From Acinetobacter nosocomialis NIPH 2119 (GTDB taxonomy: Bacteria > Pseudomonadota > Gammaproteobacteria > Pseudomonadales > Moraxellaceae): DNA of 64,000 bases. The stretch is taken from contig NZ_KB849239.1 in NCBI RefSeq assembly GCF_000368085.1, positions 3,189,715 to 3,253,714 of the forward strand, read 5' to 3'. Shown piece by piece: positions 55,791 to 64,000 of the stretch. Each line of letters starts with the position of its first letter. The stretch's first letter is position 1. The notes beneath the pieces are model-generated. The model saw only the letters and a list, made by a program, of their open reading frames with translations. It was not told where the DNA came from and made no database searches. The position numbers were made by a program, and so were the translations under genes.

Positions 55791-56801
55791 TCATGACTTG
55801 GCAATTTTTCCCCATAAACGGACACGGCTAATACCACCATCCGGAATCATATTAATACGGATATGCGAGACTTTTTCATGCTGTAAAATTTCATTCACAT
55901 ATTCATGAATATGGTCCATTTGCATAGGTTGGGCTTCAAGTAAGTAAGACCAAAACATACTTTGTGGAATCAGCTGTGCATCGGTTGCATTTTCAAGGTA
56001 GACCGCCTGAATAGAAACTTCAGCAGGAAAGTTACCTTTAAAATGCGCCGTATCAATTTCAATTTTTTCAATTTTTCCGCTTTTACCCAATGCAAGAATA
56101 CACCAGTCATAACCTGGTGCGCGGCGGCGTTTGGTTTCCCACCCATCTCCCATGTTGACGCCACGGCCTGGGTTAATCAAATTACGTGGATGTCCAAAGT
56201 GCGCATCGCTATAAGCAATTACACGACCGCCATTTTCTAAGGCCAATAAATCGAGAGTCTGCTCTGTATCAGACACTTGAATATGAACATCACCATAAAC
56301 GCGTAAACGGGCAATACCACCATCTGGGAAAATATTGAGGCGTATATGCGTGAAAATTGCATCATTATTGACCATAAAAATATGATGTTGACTCGGCCCT
56401 AGCTCGGTATTTTCCAAAATACTCTGCCATTTTGCCCCTGTAAGGTCACCATTTGGTGCATAACATGCTTCTAATGAGGCAGATGCAGGATAATTTCCTG
56501 TGAAAAACGTGGTGTCGATATCAAGTGCACTGATTTTTCCACTCACTCCTAGCTTCACAATACACCAGTCATAGCCCGCATGACGCTTACGGCGGGTCTC
56601 CCAACCGTCCATCCATTTGCCGTTATCATCGAATTTATCTTCAACAAAAATAGGTGCTTCAAATTGCAGCATACGTTTTGCTTCTGCAAAGAAATCATCT
56701 GAACACTCAATCACTTGTGCACCAATTCGGGCATCCGCCAAATTAGTTTTAGTATTCAAAATCTCAGGAAGTTCAAAAGCTGGAGCGTGCAATGTTGCCA
56801 T
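55791..56801 (-). CDS. alc: Allantoicase Alc
   Basis: Allantoicase hydrolyses allantoate to ureidoglycolate and urea. The 336-residue protein shows the family's two internal repeats, each with a GWETRRKRHAGYDWCIVKLG-type block (MDGWETRRKRHAGYDW and GDGWETKRRRAPGYDW) followed by a FTGNYPASASLEACY-like segment. ATG at 56801 (MATLHAPAFELP) is preferred; an upstream in-frame ATG at 56843 would add 14 residues without a ribosome binding site. It is followed by allA, next to hpxO which runs the other way. Confidence 0.95.
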   Translation of the reverse strand: MATLHAPAFELPEILNTKTNLADARIGAQVIECSDDFFAEAKRMLQFEAPIFVEDKFDDNGKWMDGWETRRKRHAGYDWCIVKLGVSGKISALDIDTTFFTGNYPASASLEACYAPNGDLTGAKWQSILENTELGPSQHHIFMVNNDAIFTHIRLNIFPDGGIARLRVYGDVHIQVSDTEQTLDLLALENGGRVIAYSDAHFGHPRNLINPGRGVNMGDGWETKRRRAPGYDWCILALGKSGKIEKIEIDTAHFKGNFPAEVSIQAVYLENATDAQLIPQSMFWSYLLEAQPMQMDHIHEYVNEILQHEKVSHIRINMIPDGGISRVRLWGKIAKS

Positions 56802-57000
56802 AATGGAGTATCCGTATTTCTTGTTAAAAACATGATTTTTCATTTAAAACTGCACTCACACTGAGCGTGTTGAGACCAGTTCTATACTTAAATATATAAG
56901 CATGGTGCATGCCAGTTTGGTGGAAAAGCTCAATAAATTTTGAACGATGGCATGTTTTTAGCATAAGCACCCTATAGGTGAATATCTATAGGAGCGTGTT

Positions 57001-58158
57001 ATGAATGTGGTGATTATTGGTGCGGGAATGGGAGGTCTAACCACAGGCATTGCATTAAAGAAATTTGGTCACCAAGTTCGTATTTTTGAGCAAACTGAAA
57101 AGATTCTTCCAGTCGGCGCTGCAATTTCGCTGTGGTCGAATGGTGTGAAATGTCTAAATTATCTGGGATTAACCGAGAAAATCGCCAAACTTGGTGGGCA
57201 AATGGATGACTTGGCCTATGTAGATGGTTTAACTGGAGATGTGATGACACAATTCAGTTTACGGCCATTAATTGAAGAAGTGGGACAACGCCCTTATCCG
57301 GTCGCACGTGCCGATTTACAAAATATGCTGATGGATGAGTTTGGTCGAGATCAGATTTATTTAGGCAAAAAAATGGTCAGCCTTGAAGATAAAACTGATT
57401 ATGTCGAAGTGCATTTTGCAGATGGTAGTTCAACACAAGCCGACTTACTGATTGGGGCTGATGGTACGCATTCAATGACTCGTGCCTATGTGTTAGGTCA
57501 GCAGGTACAGCGCCGTTATGCAGGTTATGTGAACTGGAATGGTTTGGTTGAAATCTCTGAAGATTTAGCGCCAGCTCAACAATGGACGACTTATGTAGGA
57601 GAGGGTAAACGTGCATCTCTGATGCCAGTTGCGGATGGACGTTTTTATTTCTTTTTAGATGTACCTTTGCCAGCAGGCTTAGAGAATAATCGGGATGAAT
57701 ATAAAAAACTTTTAAAACAATATTTTGCTGATTGGTGCCAGCCTGTACAGCAGCTCATTGAACGCTTAGACCCGCAAAAGACCAATCGGGTAGAAATACA
57801 TGATATTGAACCGTTTACCCAATTTTATAAAGGTCGCGTGGTGATTTTAGGTGATGCCGCTCATAGCACCACACCTGATATTGGGCAAGGTGGCTGCCAA
57901 GCCATGGAAGATGCGATTTATTTAGCGCGCTCTTTGCAAATTAATACTTTGGGACTAGAAGATGCTTTACGCCGCTATCAAAACAAACGTAATGAACGTG
58001 CCAATGAATTGGTGCTTCGTGCACGCAAACGTTGTGATGTAACCCATATGAAAGATGAAACGATTACCCAAGCTTGGTATGCAGAATTACGCCGTGAACA
58101 AGGCGGACATATTATGCAGGGTATTATTAGTAATATTGTCGGTAATCCACTCGACTAA
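57001..58158 (+). CDS. hpxO: FAD-dependent urate hydroxylase HpxO
   Basis: HpxO oxidises urate to 5-hydroxyisourate with NADH and FAD, replacing urate oxidase. The 385-residue flavoprotein monooxygenase has the N-terminal dinucleotide motif [21 protein letters not shown], the middle [11 protein letters not shown] block and [22 protein letters not shown], which closes the FAD site. Its closest match is HpxO rather than generic hydroxylases, because it sits in a complete urate pathway. It is divergent from alc-allA and separated from the tsx-like gene by a shared terminator. Confidence 0.92.
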   Translation: MNVVIIGAGMGGLTTGIALKKFGHQVRIFEQTEKILPVGAAISLWSNGVKCLNYLGLTEKIAKLGGQMDDLAYVDGLTGDVMTQFSLRPLIEEVGQRPYPVARADLQNMLMDEFGRDQIYLGKKMVSLEDKTDYVEVHFADGSSTQADLLIGADGTHSMTRAYVLGQQVQRRYAGYVNWNGLVEISEDLAPAQQWTTYVGEGKRASLMPVADGRFYFFLDVPLPAGLENNRDEYKKLLKQYFADWCQPVQQLIERLDPQKTNRVEIHDIEPFTQFYKGRVVILGDAAHSTTPDIGQGGCQAMEDAIYLARSLQINTLGLEDALRRYQNKRNERANELVLRARKRCDVTHMKDETITQAWYAELRREQGGHIMQGIISNIVGNPLD

Positions 58159-58162
58159 AACA

Positions 58163-58193
58163 AAAACAGCAAGGAATTTTTCCTTGCTGTTTT
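58163..58193. terminator. Bidirectional terminator between hpxO and the Tsx-like gene
   Basis: AACAGCAAGGAA pairs with TTCCTTGCTGTT, with A and T runs on both sides. Confidence 0.85.
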
Positions 58194-58212
58194 ATGCTTC
58201 TAAATAAAAATT

Positions 58213-58938
58213 TTAGAAGTGGTATTTAACCAAAGCACTGACGTTATTTTCGTCTCGGCCTTGTAGACCAAATTTATTATTCCACACAGAGTGCTCAATA
58301 CCTAGGTACAGGCGCGTGTCAGGAGAAATGTGTTTACCTACATTCCATTTCCATTGAGTTGTCCAGTTCAACTCACTGGCATGGTCACCTTCAGCAGTTG
58401 ACCAATCTAGGAAACCATCAACCAAAAATTCTTCAGATGCAATATTAAATGGAATTCCATAGACGAATGTCATTTGATAATCGTCATCAGTTTTCTCGTT
58501 GTTTGCACGGTAGAAATTTAAATTCGCATATTTAAAATACGGAATATCTAAATCAACAGCAAAACCATATAAGAAGTTATCGAAATTGTTGCCGTTTTCG
58601 CTATTACTTTCCCAAGTGGTACTAATGAGCACATCTTTAATTGGGCCATAAGCCAATTTTTTGCCAGATATTTCACCTAAGCTTAAACGTGGTGATAACT
58701 CAAAATATGTACTTTTATGATCATCTTCACCGCGCATACGGTCCATGAAGAAGAACACATCAGCATATTTAACTTTTGCTGCATATTCCAAAGTGATGGT
58801 GGTTTCTTTTGCGTCTACAACTTCATAGTTTTCACCATAAAGACCAGTCACGCTAAAATCTTGCCAAATTGGTTTTGCCTGAACCATGGCTGTTGCAGAT
58901 AACAAGGCACAAGTAGCCGCAAGTTGCTTTAATTGCAT
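58213..58938 (-). CDS. Tsx/OmpK-like nucleoside channel, outer membrane
   Basis: A 241-residue outer-membrane beta-barrel with a signal peptide (QLAATCALLSATAMVQA, cleavage after QA near residue 21) and a C-terminal strand ending in Phe (VSALVKYHF). The pattern of short alternating strands (YGPIKDVLISTTWESNSENG, FSPRLSLGE) resembles the Tsx/OmpK nucleoside-channel family. In this context it probably lets purines or urate across the outer membrane. It is transcribed in the same direction as the urate permease, behind that gene's terminator. Confidence 0.75.
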   Translation of the reverse strand: MQLKQLAATCALLSATAMVQAKPIWQDFSVTGLYGENYEVVDAKETTITLEYAAKVKYADVFFFMDRMRGEDDHKSTYFELSPRLSLGEISGKKLAYGPIKDVLISTTWESNSENGNNFDNFLYGFAVDLDIPYFKYANLNFYRANNEKTDDDYQMTFVYGIPFNIASEEFLVDGFLDWSTAEGDHASELNWTTQWKWNVGKHISPDTRLYLGIEHSVWNNKFGLQGRDENNVSALVKYHF

Positions 58939-59018
58939 TTAAATGATCTCCCCCCAAATAAAGCACGCTAAGGATACAGGGTCTTAAGCAAAAATGAAGC
59001 CAAATTTGATCAACGGTT

Positions 59019-59044
59019 AAAAAAAGCCCACCGAAGTGGGGCGC
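59019..59044 (-). terminator. Terminator of the urate permease gene
   Basis: On the minus strand GCCCCAC pairs with GTGGGC over a TTCG loop and is followed by a run of seven T. It separates the permease from the Tsx-like gene. Confidence 0.8.
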
Positions 59045-59058
59045 TAAAAACGTATTCA

Positions 59059-60426
59059 TTAATGTGTATTTCGCGTATTTATGGTTTGGCTCAATTGAGG
59101 GGCAGATGAGCTACGAAATGAAGGTAAATGATTAAATAACAAATTCAATAAGATAGCAAAGATACAAGTTGAACTAATACCCGAATGGAACAAAGTTTGT
59201 ACCCAAACTGGAAAGTGAGCATAGAATTCATGGTTAATAATAGGAATCATCCCTGCTGATAAAGCAGTCGCGACAATAATCAAATTTTTCTGATCGTTAT
59301 AATTAATTTTTGCCAAAGTACGGATTCCGCTCGCTGCAACTGATCCAAACAAGACCAGACCTGCACCACCAAGTACAGGCATAGGAATTGCTGCAATAAG
59401 GCGACCCATAACAGGCAATAGACCTAAAATGATGAGAATAACCCCACCAGCCGCTACTACAAAGCGGCTTTTGATACCTGTAATTGCCACCAGTCCAACA
59501 TTTTGGGCAAAAGCACTTTGCATGAATGAACCAAAAATAGGTGCAATAGCACTCGAGAACATATCTGCACGAACGCCATTGGCAATACGTTTTGAATCGA
59601 CTTCAGTTCCTACAATGTCTCCGACAGCAATAATGTCAGCAGTGGTTTCCGTCATAATTACTAAGGTGACAATCAGCATCGATAAGATCGCACTGAGCTC
59701 AAAAGTCGGTAAACCAAATGCAAATAGATGAGGGAATTGCAGCCATGCACCTGAGCTCACGTGACTAAAATCACCAAAACCCATGAAGTAGGCCAATATA
59801 CTACCAGCCATGATCGCCAATAATATGGATAAGCGACGAATACCGGCTTGAGGTAGCATATTCAGAATAATCACAATACCTAAGGTCAGTAGTGCCAAAG
59901 AAATATTTTCTACGCTTCCCCAGTTGGGTGCTTTCTCGTTACCACCCATCATCCAACGAATTGCAACAGGTAATAGAGATAGCCCAATAATCGTGATGAC
60001 GCATCCGGTTACAACAGGTGGGAAAAAACGAATGATTTTTGAAAAGTAGGGCGCAAGGCAAAGCCCAACTAGAGAGGCTACAATGACTGCCCCGTAAACT
60101 GCAGGTAGACCACCGCCTGTGGTGATAATGGCAACCATGGTCGCCACACCTGCAAAAGACACCCCCTGAACTAAAGGTAGTTTTGCGCCTAGATATTTTG
60201 TTCCCATGGTTTGTATGAGAGTTGCCAATCCGCCTACAAATAGGGCTGCTGCAATGAGCATGCCGACTTGTGCCGAGCTTAAACCAGCTGCCATTCCAAT
60301 AATGAGGGGCGGCGCTACAATGCCGCCATACATGGTAAGTACATGCTGTAAGCCATAAGCAAAACTTTTCGAAATTCCTAAATACTCATGCTCTGGAGAA
60401 ATCGCATTCTTTTGTCGATGATTCAT
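59059..60426 (-). CDS. Urate/xanthine permease of the NCS2 family
   Basis: A 455-residue inner-membrane transporter with about fourteen hydrophobic segments. The family motif with the substrate-binding region appears as QSAFAQNVGLVAITGIKSR (near residue 300), and NCS2 patterns such as GGTTETTADI-like VIMTETTADIIAVGD and LPLVQGVSFAGVATMV are clear. Members related to UacT/PucK/YgfU import urate with protons. The gene order permease-uraH-uraD-puuE supports urate. It lies 24 nt behind uraH. Confidence 0.88.
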   Translation of the reverse strand: MNHRQKNAISPEHEYLGISKSFAYGLQHVLTMYGGIVAPPLIIGMAAGLSSAQVGMLIAAALFVGGLATLIQTMGTKYLGAKLPLVQGVSFAGVATMVAIITTGGGLPAVYGAVIVASLVGLCLAPYFSKIIRFFPPVVTGCVITIIGLSLLPVAIRWMMGGNEKAPNWGSVENISLALLTLGIVIILNMLPQAGIRRLSILLAIMAGSILAYFMGFGDFSHVSSGAWLQFPHLFAFGLPTFELSAILSMLIVTLVIMTETTADIIAVGDIVGTEVDSKRIANGVRADMFSSAIAPIFGSFMQSAFAQNVGLVAITGIKSRFVVAAGGVILIILGLLPVMGRLIAAIPMPVLGGAGLVLFGSVAASGIRTLAKINYNDQKNLIIVATALSAGMIPIINHEFYAHFPVWVQTLFHSGISSTCIFAILLNLLFNHLPSFRSSSAPQLSQTINTRNTH

Positions 60427-60450
60427 ATTTTTCTCCTATTTATATTTGAA

Positions 60451-60774
60451 TTAGCTGCCGCGATAAGTGGAGTAGGCATACGGGCTGATTAGTAATGGAA
60501 TGTGATAATGCTGATTGATATCTTCTATAAAAAATTGAATACAAACACGTGGGAAAAAAGTTTTGACTTCTTGGGAGGCAAAATAAGGAGCAATTTCAAA
60601 TTCAAGTTGATAAGCACCTTCACTCAAGTCGTTTATTTCAAAATCACTCACTCGCCCATCTTGGTTAGTGGTTGCGGTCGCAATTAGTTCGTGGGTTGCT
60701 GCATGAAACAATTTCACTTCGACCTGTGCAGCCGGTTTACCTAAATTCGTATCTAAAATATGAGTGCTGATCAT
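60451..60774 (-). CDS. uraH: 5-hydroxyisourate hydrolase UraH (transthyretin-like)
   Basis: UraH hydrolyses 5-hydroxyisourate to OHCU. The 107-residue protein has the transthyretin-like signatures: ISTHILDTNLGKPAAQVEV at the start, the ATTNQDGRVSDF block, and the C-terminal YSTYRGS, the hallmark that separates UraH from transthyretin. It overlaps uraD by 4 nt and precedes the permease, so it is part of one urate operon. Confidence 0.96.
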   Translation of the reverse strand: MISTHILDTNLGKPAAQVEVKLFHAATHELIATATTNQDGRVSDFEINDLSEGAYQLEFEIAPYFASQEVKTFFPRVCIQFFIEDINQHYHIPLLISPYAYSTYRGS

Positions 60775-61298
60775 GTTTGTACTTCCTGTGATAGACGTAA
60801 TAGAGCAATTGCTGCGAGTTGCTCATGTACAATGACTTTTTCTATAGCTAAGTTGTTTTGAAGACGTTGATGGAGTTTTTTTAAAATATCTTCGCTACTG
60901 AGGCCGGCTGCTTTAATTAAAAAAATAAAACCAAACTTCTGTTCATACTCAAGATTACCTTGCAGCAGAGCTTGTTGTGTTTGCTCATCCAACGAGATAC
61001 CAGCTTGTTCTTTAGCTGAAAAATCTTGCTCTTTTGCATTGAGTTGTTTTTTTGCCTGTCGTTCCCCAATTTTTGGATGGGTTGCTAAAGCGGCCTGAAT
61101 TTCTTGCCATGACCATGTGTGGCTTAATTGTTCTGCATACCCTAAAAGAACTGATGTTGAAGAGTAGGGACGTTCTGAAATAATTTTTTCGGCCCAAGCA
61201 GGAATATGGACGCAGTTGTTTAACAGAGTCTTGAGTTGCTCGGATGGGGCTTGATTAAACTCGGCTAAAAACACTGTTATTCCTAAACTCGTTATCAT
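60771..61298 (-). CDS. uraD: OHCU decarboxylase UraD
   Basis: UraD decarboxylates 2-oxo-4-hydroxy-4-carboxy-5-ureidoimidazoline to S-allantoin. The protein has the helical UraD fold, with the active-site His in THPKIGERQ and the AEQLSHTWSWQEIQAAL helix. The later EQAGIS and GFIFLIKAAG blocks are also typical. ATG at 61298 (175 residues) gives a sensible N-terminus; an ATG at 61328 would add ten hydrophobic residues. It lies just behind puuE, and its stop overlaps the uraH start by four bases. Confidence 0.93.
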   Translation of the reverse strand: MITSLGITVFLAEFNQAPSEQLKTLLNNCVHIPAWAEKIISERPYSSTSVLLGYAEQLSHTWSWQEIQAALATHPKIGERQAKKQLNAKEQDFSAKEQAGISLDEQTQQALLQGNLEYEQKFGFIFLIKAAGLSSEDILKKLHQRLQNNLAIEKVIVHEQLAAIALLRLSQEVQT

Positions 61299-61373
61299 GA
61301 TATAGAGTTTTAGCAATAACAGTGCCAAGAGTGGTTAATCTTTCACTAATGAATTTGGAAAATTAATAATCAA

Positions 61374-62339
61374 CTAACGAGTTATGTGATTTTTAAACCA
61401 ATATTCTGCAATATCCTGACGACGACATACCCAGACACGATCGTGCATTTGAATATAGTCGAGGAATCTTTGTAAGGCTTTAAAGCGACCCGGACGCCCT
61501 AAAATACGGCAGTGCATTCCAATAGACATCATTTTTGGTGCAGTTTCACCTTCTGCATACAGCACATCAAAACTATCTTTTAAATATTGGAAAAACTGCT
61601 CTGAGCTATTAAATCCGCCCGGTGAGCAGAACTTCATGTCGTTACATTCGAGCGTATAAGGAATAATGAGATGAGGACGTGATGCACCAGCCGTATCGGT
61701 TAGTGTGGTCCAAAAAGGCAGATCATCACCATAATAATCAGAGTCGTATTGTATTTGCGGAAACTCTGCGAGTAACTGACGGGTATTAGGACTATCACGT
61801 CCGGTATACCAACCTATACTCTTATTTCCAAACAAGTTTTCTAAAACTGATAAGGCTTGTTCCATGTGCTGTTTTTCGACTTCAATGTCGGTATCTTGAT
61901 AGTGAAGCCAGCGGTAGCCATGAGAAACGACATCATAATCAGCTTCTTTAATTGCTTCGACAATATAAGGGTTACGGGCCAGCGCCATGGCAACGCCGAA
62001 GATAGTCATTGGAAGCTTGCGCCGTTGGAACTCACTATGGATGCGCCAAAAACCAGCACGTGAACCATATTCGTACATAGAGTCCATCGACATATGCTTA
62101 GCTGGATAGCTTGCAGCACCAATAATTTCTGATAAAAACTGCTCCGAACCTTCGTCGCCGTGTTCAATATGCTTTTCGCCACCTTCTTCATAATTCAACA
62201 CAAATTGCACGGCAATCTTAGCATTATTGGGCCATTTCACCTCTGGAGGCTGTCCGTGATAACCGATTAAATCACGTGAATAAGGAGACTTTTGAATCTG
62301 CTCAATGAGTTCTGCTCCAGATAGATAAGATTCGGTCAC
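61374..62339 (-). CDS. puuE: Allantoinase PuuE, polysaccharide-deacetylase-like
   Basis: PuuE hydrolyses allantoin to allantoate without the metal amidohydrolase fold; it belongs to the polysaccharide-deacetylase-like family. The 322-residue protein has NYEEGGEKHIEHGDEGSE, YEYGSRAGFWRIHSEF and the late IGMHCRILGRPGRF block, all PuuE-like. A GTG at 62339 is chosen as start because AAAGGAGAG lies directly upstream and the encoded TESYLSGAEL fits; an ATG 18 codons earlier lacks a ribosome binding site. It heads the puuE-uraD-uraH-permease operon. Confidence 0.93.
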   Translation of the reverse strand: MTESYLSGAELIEQIQKSPYSRDLIGYHGQPPEVKWPNNAKIAVQFVLNYEEGGEKHIEHGDEGSEQFLSEIIGAASYPAKHMSMDSMYEYGSRAGFWRIHSEFQRRKLPMTIFGVAMALARNPYIVEAIKEADYDVVSHGYRWLHYQDTDIEVEKQHMEQALSVLENLFGNKSIGWYTGRDSPNTRQLLAEFPQIQYDSDYYGDDLPFWTTLTDTAGASRPHLIIPYTLECNDMKFCSPGGFNSSEQFFQYLKDSFDVLYAEGETAPKMMSIGMHCRILGRPGRFKALQRFLDYIQMHDRVWVCRRQDIAEYWFKNHITR

Positions 62340-62591
62340 AATTGCTCTCCTTTTGTTCAATTTTTCATAAAAATTTAAAAAATCAGCTTGCATATTTTTA
62401 TAGATGGACTGATATTGAAGGTATGAAGATCTTCAAAATAAATTAAAAGCAGTACGTTTAAGTCAGGAGATAACAAACCATTACACCATCAAAATGTACA
62501 ATTAAAGTCAGTTCATGCATGCTTAAAACATGCCAACATAAAAAAGTTTTGCATAGAAAAGATCCACAGTAAGAAAGAGAGGATGGTATTT

Positions 62592-62942
62592 ATGAATATT
62601 GAAATCCGCACAGATAAAAACATCCATAATAGTGAACGTTTAATTACTTATGTACGTGCAGAACTTACTCAAGAATTCCAACGTCATAGCGAACGTATTA
62701 CACATTTCTCGGTTCATTTTAGTGATGAAAATGGGGACAAAGGTGGCGATAAAGATATCCACTGTATGATCGAAGCACGTCCTGCTGGCTTGAAACCAGT
62801 GGCAGTGCACCATAAAGCAGGAAATATTGATGCCTCAATTCACGGTGCGATTGAAAAACTAAAACGTAGCCTTGAACATACTTTTGAGAAAAAGGAACAC
62901 CCGAGAGGTGGTCAACCAGAATTCATTGATGATGAAGTTTAA
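62592..62942 (+). CDS. HPF/RaiA-family ribosome-associated protein
   Basis: A 116-residue protein of the HPF/RaiA (sigma-54 modulation) fold: MNIEIRTDKNIHNSERLI at the start, a central beta-sheet region and the helix IDASIHGAIEKLKRSLEHTF. Such proteins bind the 30S subunit and silence ribosomes in stationary phase. This one lacks the typical conserved basic and tyrosine residues of E. coli RaiA as far as I can judge, so its exact role is open. ATG at 62592 is chosen from AGAGAGGATGG upstream. A terminator follows. Confidence 0.75.
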   Translation: MNIEIRTDKNIHNSERLITYVRAELTQEFQRHSERITHFSVHFSDENGDKGGDKDIHCMIEARPAGLKPVAVHHKAGNIDASIHGAIEKLKRSLEHTFEKKEHPRGGQPEFIDDEV

Positions 62943-62950
62943 AAATTGCT

Positions 62951-62974
62951 AAAAAGCCCTTCGGGGCTTTTTTT
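62951..62974 (+). terminator. Intrinsic terminator after the HPF-like gene
   Basis: AAAAAGCCC pairs with GGGCTTTTT over a TTCG loop. Confidence 0.85.
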
Positions 62975-63100
62975 ATGAAAAATAAAAAAGACGGATAAAA
63001 ACTCTTCACAACTTTTGGTTTGCAATGCAATAGCATTGACCTCTAAAATCTTCATCAGAGATTAGGCATAATAGCCCTAATATATTTTTGAGAGATGGTC

Positions 63101-63646
63101 ATGTTAACCACCCAGCAGCAGGCTTTAATTAAAGCCATAGAAGAATTAGAACTTACGCAAGTACAAAAATTACTTGCTGAGGGGCTTGATCCGAATTTCA
63201 TTGATCCGGAACAAGGGCCACCTGTATCAATTATTTGTGATGGAATTTTTAAATGGTGGGAAGATGTCTCGGAAGCGTATGAAGCAGGCACTCCCTTATC
63301 AAAAGAAGAAAAAGATCAAGCATTACAAGTTTATCTCGATATCCTTGAAGCCTTAATTCAGGCAAAGGCAAATGTTCATCTTTGGGATGCAGAAGAATTT
63401 TATGGTCCACTATGGGATGCAGCAAGTTCGGCATGCGCACCAGCGGTTCAACGTTTACTTGATGAAAAAGTTGATCCAAACACACGTGATGAAGAAGGAC
63501 TTACCATTTTATCTTCAATCAGTCAGTTGTTCTTTGATTGTGATTTTGATGAAATAGATTGGTCAGAAGCGCTTCAAGAAGAGCGTGAAACACTAGAGTT
63601 ATTGCGCCATCATGGAGCAAAAATGTCAAAAGAACTAACTACTTGA
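63101..63646 (+). CDS. Ankyrin-repeat-type protein
   Basis: A 181-residue acidic cytoplasmic protein with ankyrin-like repeats: QQALIKAIEELELTQVQKLLAEGLDPN, a middle repeat ALIQAKANVHLWDAEEFYG, and VQRLLDEKVDPNTRDEEGLT. Such repeats usually mediate protein contacts; no enzymatic motif is visible. The ATG at 63101 follows GAGAG by about 8 nt; a start two codons upstream (63095) is an alternative. It lies 13 nt upstream of an outer-membrane protein gene on the same strand. Confidence 0.8.
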   Translation: MLTTQQQALIKAIEELELTQVQKLLAEGLDPNFIDPEQGPPVSIICDGIFKWWEDVSEAYEAGTPLSKEEKDQALQVYLDILEALIQAKANVHLWDAEEFYGPLWDAASSACAPAVQRLLDEKVDPNTRDEEGLTILSSISQLFFDCDFDEIDWSEALQEERETLELLRHHGAKMSKELTT

Positions 63647-63658
63647 TTGGAATATAGA

Positions 63659-64000
63659 ATGAGAACATTTCAAATTTTAACTTTTGCTCTGACCACTGTT
63701 GCCGCAGGAAGTAGTTTTGCCGCAGAGTTCTCGTTTGACCGTCCAGGTTCGGGCTTCGGAACAGGTATCACTCCAGTGGGGCAGTTAGCTTGGGAACAAG
63801 GTTTGCCAAGTGCAACTTATACAGAAGCAACTGTTGATGGCGTGAAAGAAAAAACCGTAACTGTACATGGTGATATGTTATTCCGTACAGGTTTGGCGAA
63901 AGACTTAGAATTACAATTGGGTTGGCAAGGTCCAGGTTGGACTCAAACCAAGCGCGCTGGTAAAAAGACAGATACTTCTGGTTTAGGTGATGTAAGCATC
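63659..64000 (+). CDS. Outer-membrane protein with signal peptide, truncated by the window end
   Basis: Only the first 114 codons are visible. They encode MRTFQILTFALTTVAAGSSFAAE, a clean signal peptide with cleavage near residue 22, and then barrel-like strands: FSFDRPGSGFGTGITPVGQLAWEQ and LELQLGWQGPGWTQ. This opening resembles transporter-type outer-membrane proteins in the MetA-pathway-of-phenol-degradation family (PF13557), but the family cannot be fixed from the N-terminus alone. It follows the ankyrin-type gene after 13 nt. Confidence 0.7.
   Translation, partial: MRTFQILTFALTTVAAGSSFAAEFSFDRPGSGFGTGITPVGQLAWEQGLPSATYTEATVDGVKEKTVTVHGDMLFRTGLAKDLELQLGWQGPGWTQTKRAGKKTDTSGLGDVSI

Noticed and set aside
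1..64000. tRNA, rRNA or CRISPR arrays
   Set aside because: Reading both strands I found no tRNA cloverleaf with CCA-type ends, no rRNA, and no direct-repeat array.

Overview
The window looks like a chromosomal segment of an Acinetobacter, most likely of the A. baumannii/calcoaceticus complex. The clues are low G+C housekeeping genes, the gene orders yqiA-parE, hutI-hutG and ribBA-ribH-nusB-thiL-pgpA next to glmU-glmS, a vgrG of the Acinetobacter type, and a complete urate-to-glyoxylate pathway. The species is inferred from gene content and order; no database was searched.

Layout. 1-2200: end of a histidine-utilisation operon (hutI, hutG). 2452-6450: a DUF885 peptidase-like protein, a HAD phosphatase, murI and a LysE exporter. 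6636-15250: an accessory stretch. It holds an orphan 405-residue protein that looks like a split beta-trefoil, a strongly folded RNA resembling C4 antisense RNAs with its own promoter and a 11-residue leader ORF, a small secreted protein, and a minus-strand operon hsdM-hsdS-ATPase-HNH. The operon pairs a type I methylase and specificity subunit with a Septu-like (PtuA/PtuB-like) nuclease pair; no hsdR is present. It lies directly downstream of glmS, a known integration neighbourhood. 15254-29999: core genes (glmS, glmU, pgpA, thiL, nusB, ribH, ribBA, a YtjB/Smp-like membrane protein, serB, an SCP2-domain protein, dtd, pncB, a rhodanese, psd). 30138-42841: a lipase, phoR-phoB with an upstream Pho box, a TetR regulator divergent from a dehydrogenase with a clear operator-like palindrome, a MATE exporter, an aminotransferase, DUF445, a lipoprotein, DUF924 and gshA. 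42856-51070: dsbB, then a type VI secretion cargo island: vgrG, a two-domain peptidoglycan-degrading effector candidate, and a very AT-rich array of exported immunity-like genes including one pseudogene. 51134-55168: a lipase-like hydrolase, yqiA and parE. 55291-62339: purine catabolism (allA, alc, hpxO, a Tsx-like porin, a urate permease, uraH, uraD, puuE). 62592-64000: an HPF/RaiA-like protein, an ankyrin-type protein and the start of an outer-membrane protein.

Together the purine genes convert imported urate to 5-hydroxyisourate, OHCU, allantoin, allantoate, ureidoglycolate and finally glyoxylate plus urea. The most unusual item is the hsdMS + ATPase/HNH operon, where the usual restriction motor is replaced by a Septu-like module. 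The C4-like RNA locus and the degraded immunity gene in the type VI island are the next most interesting. Functional names come from motifs read by eye and family knowledge.
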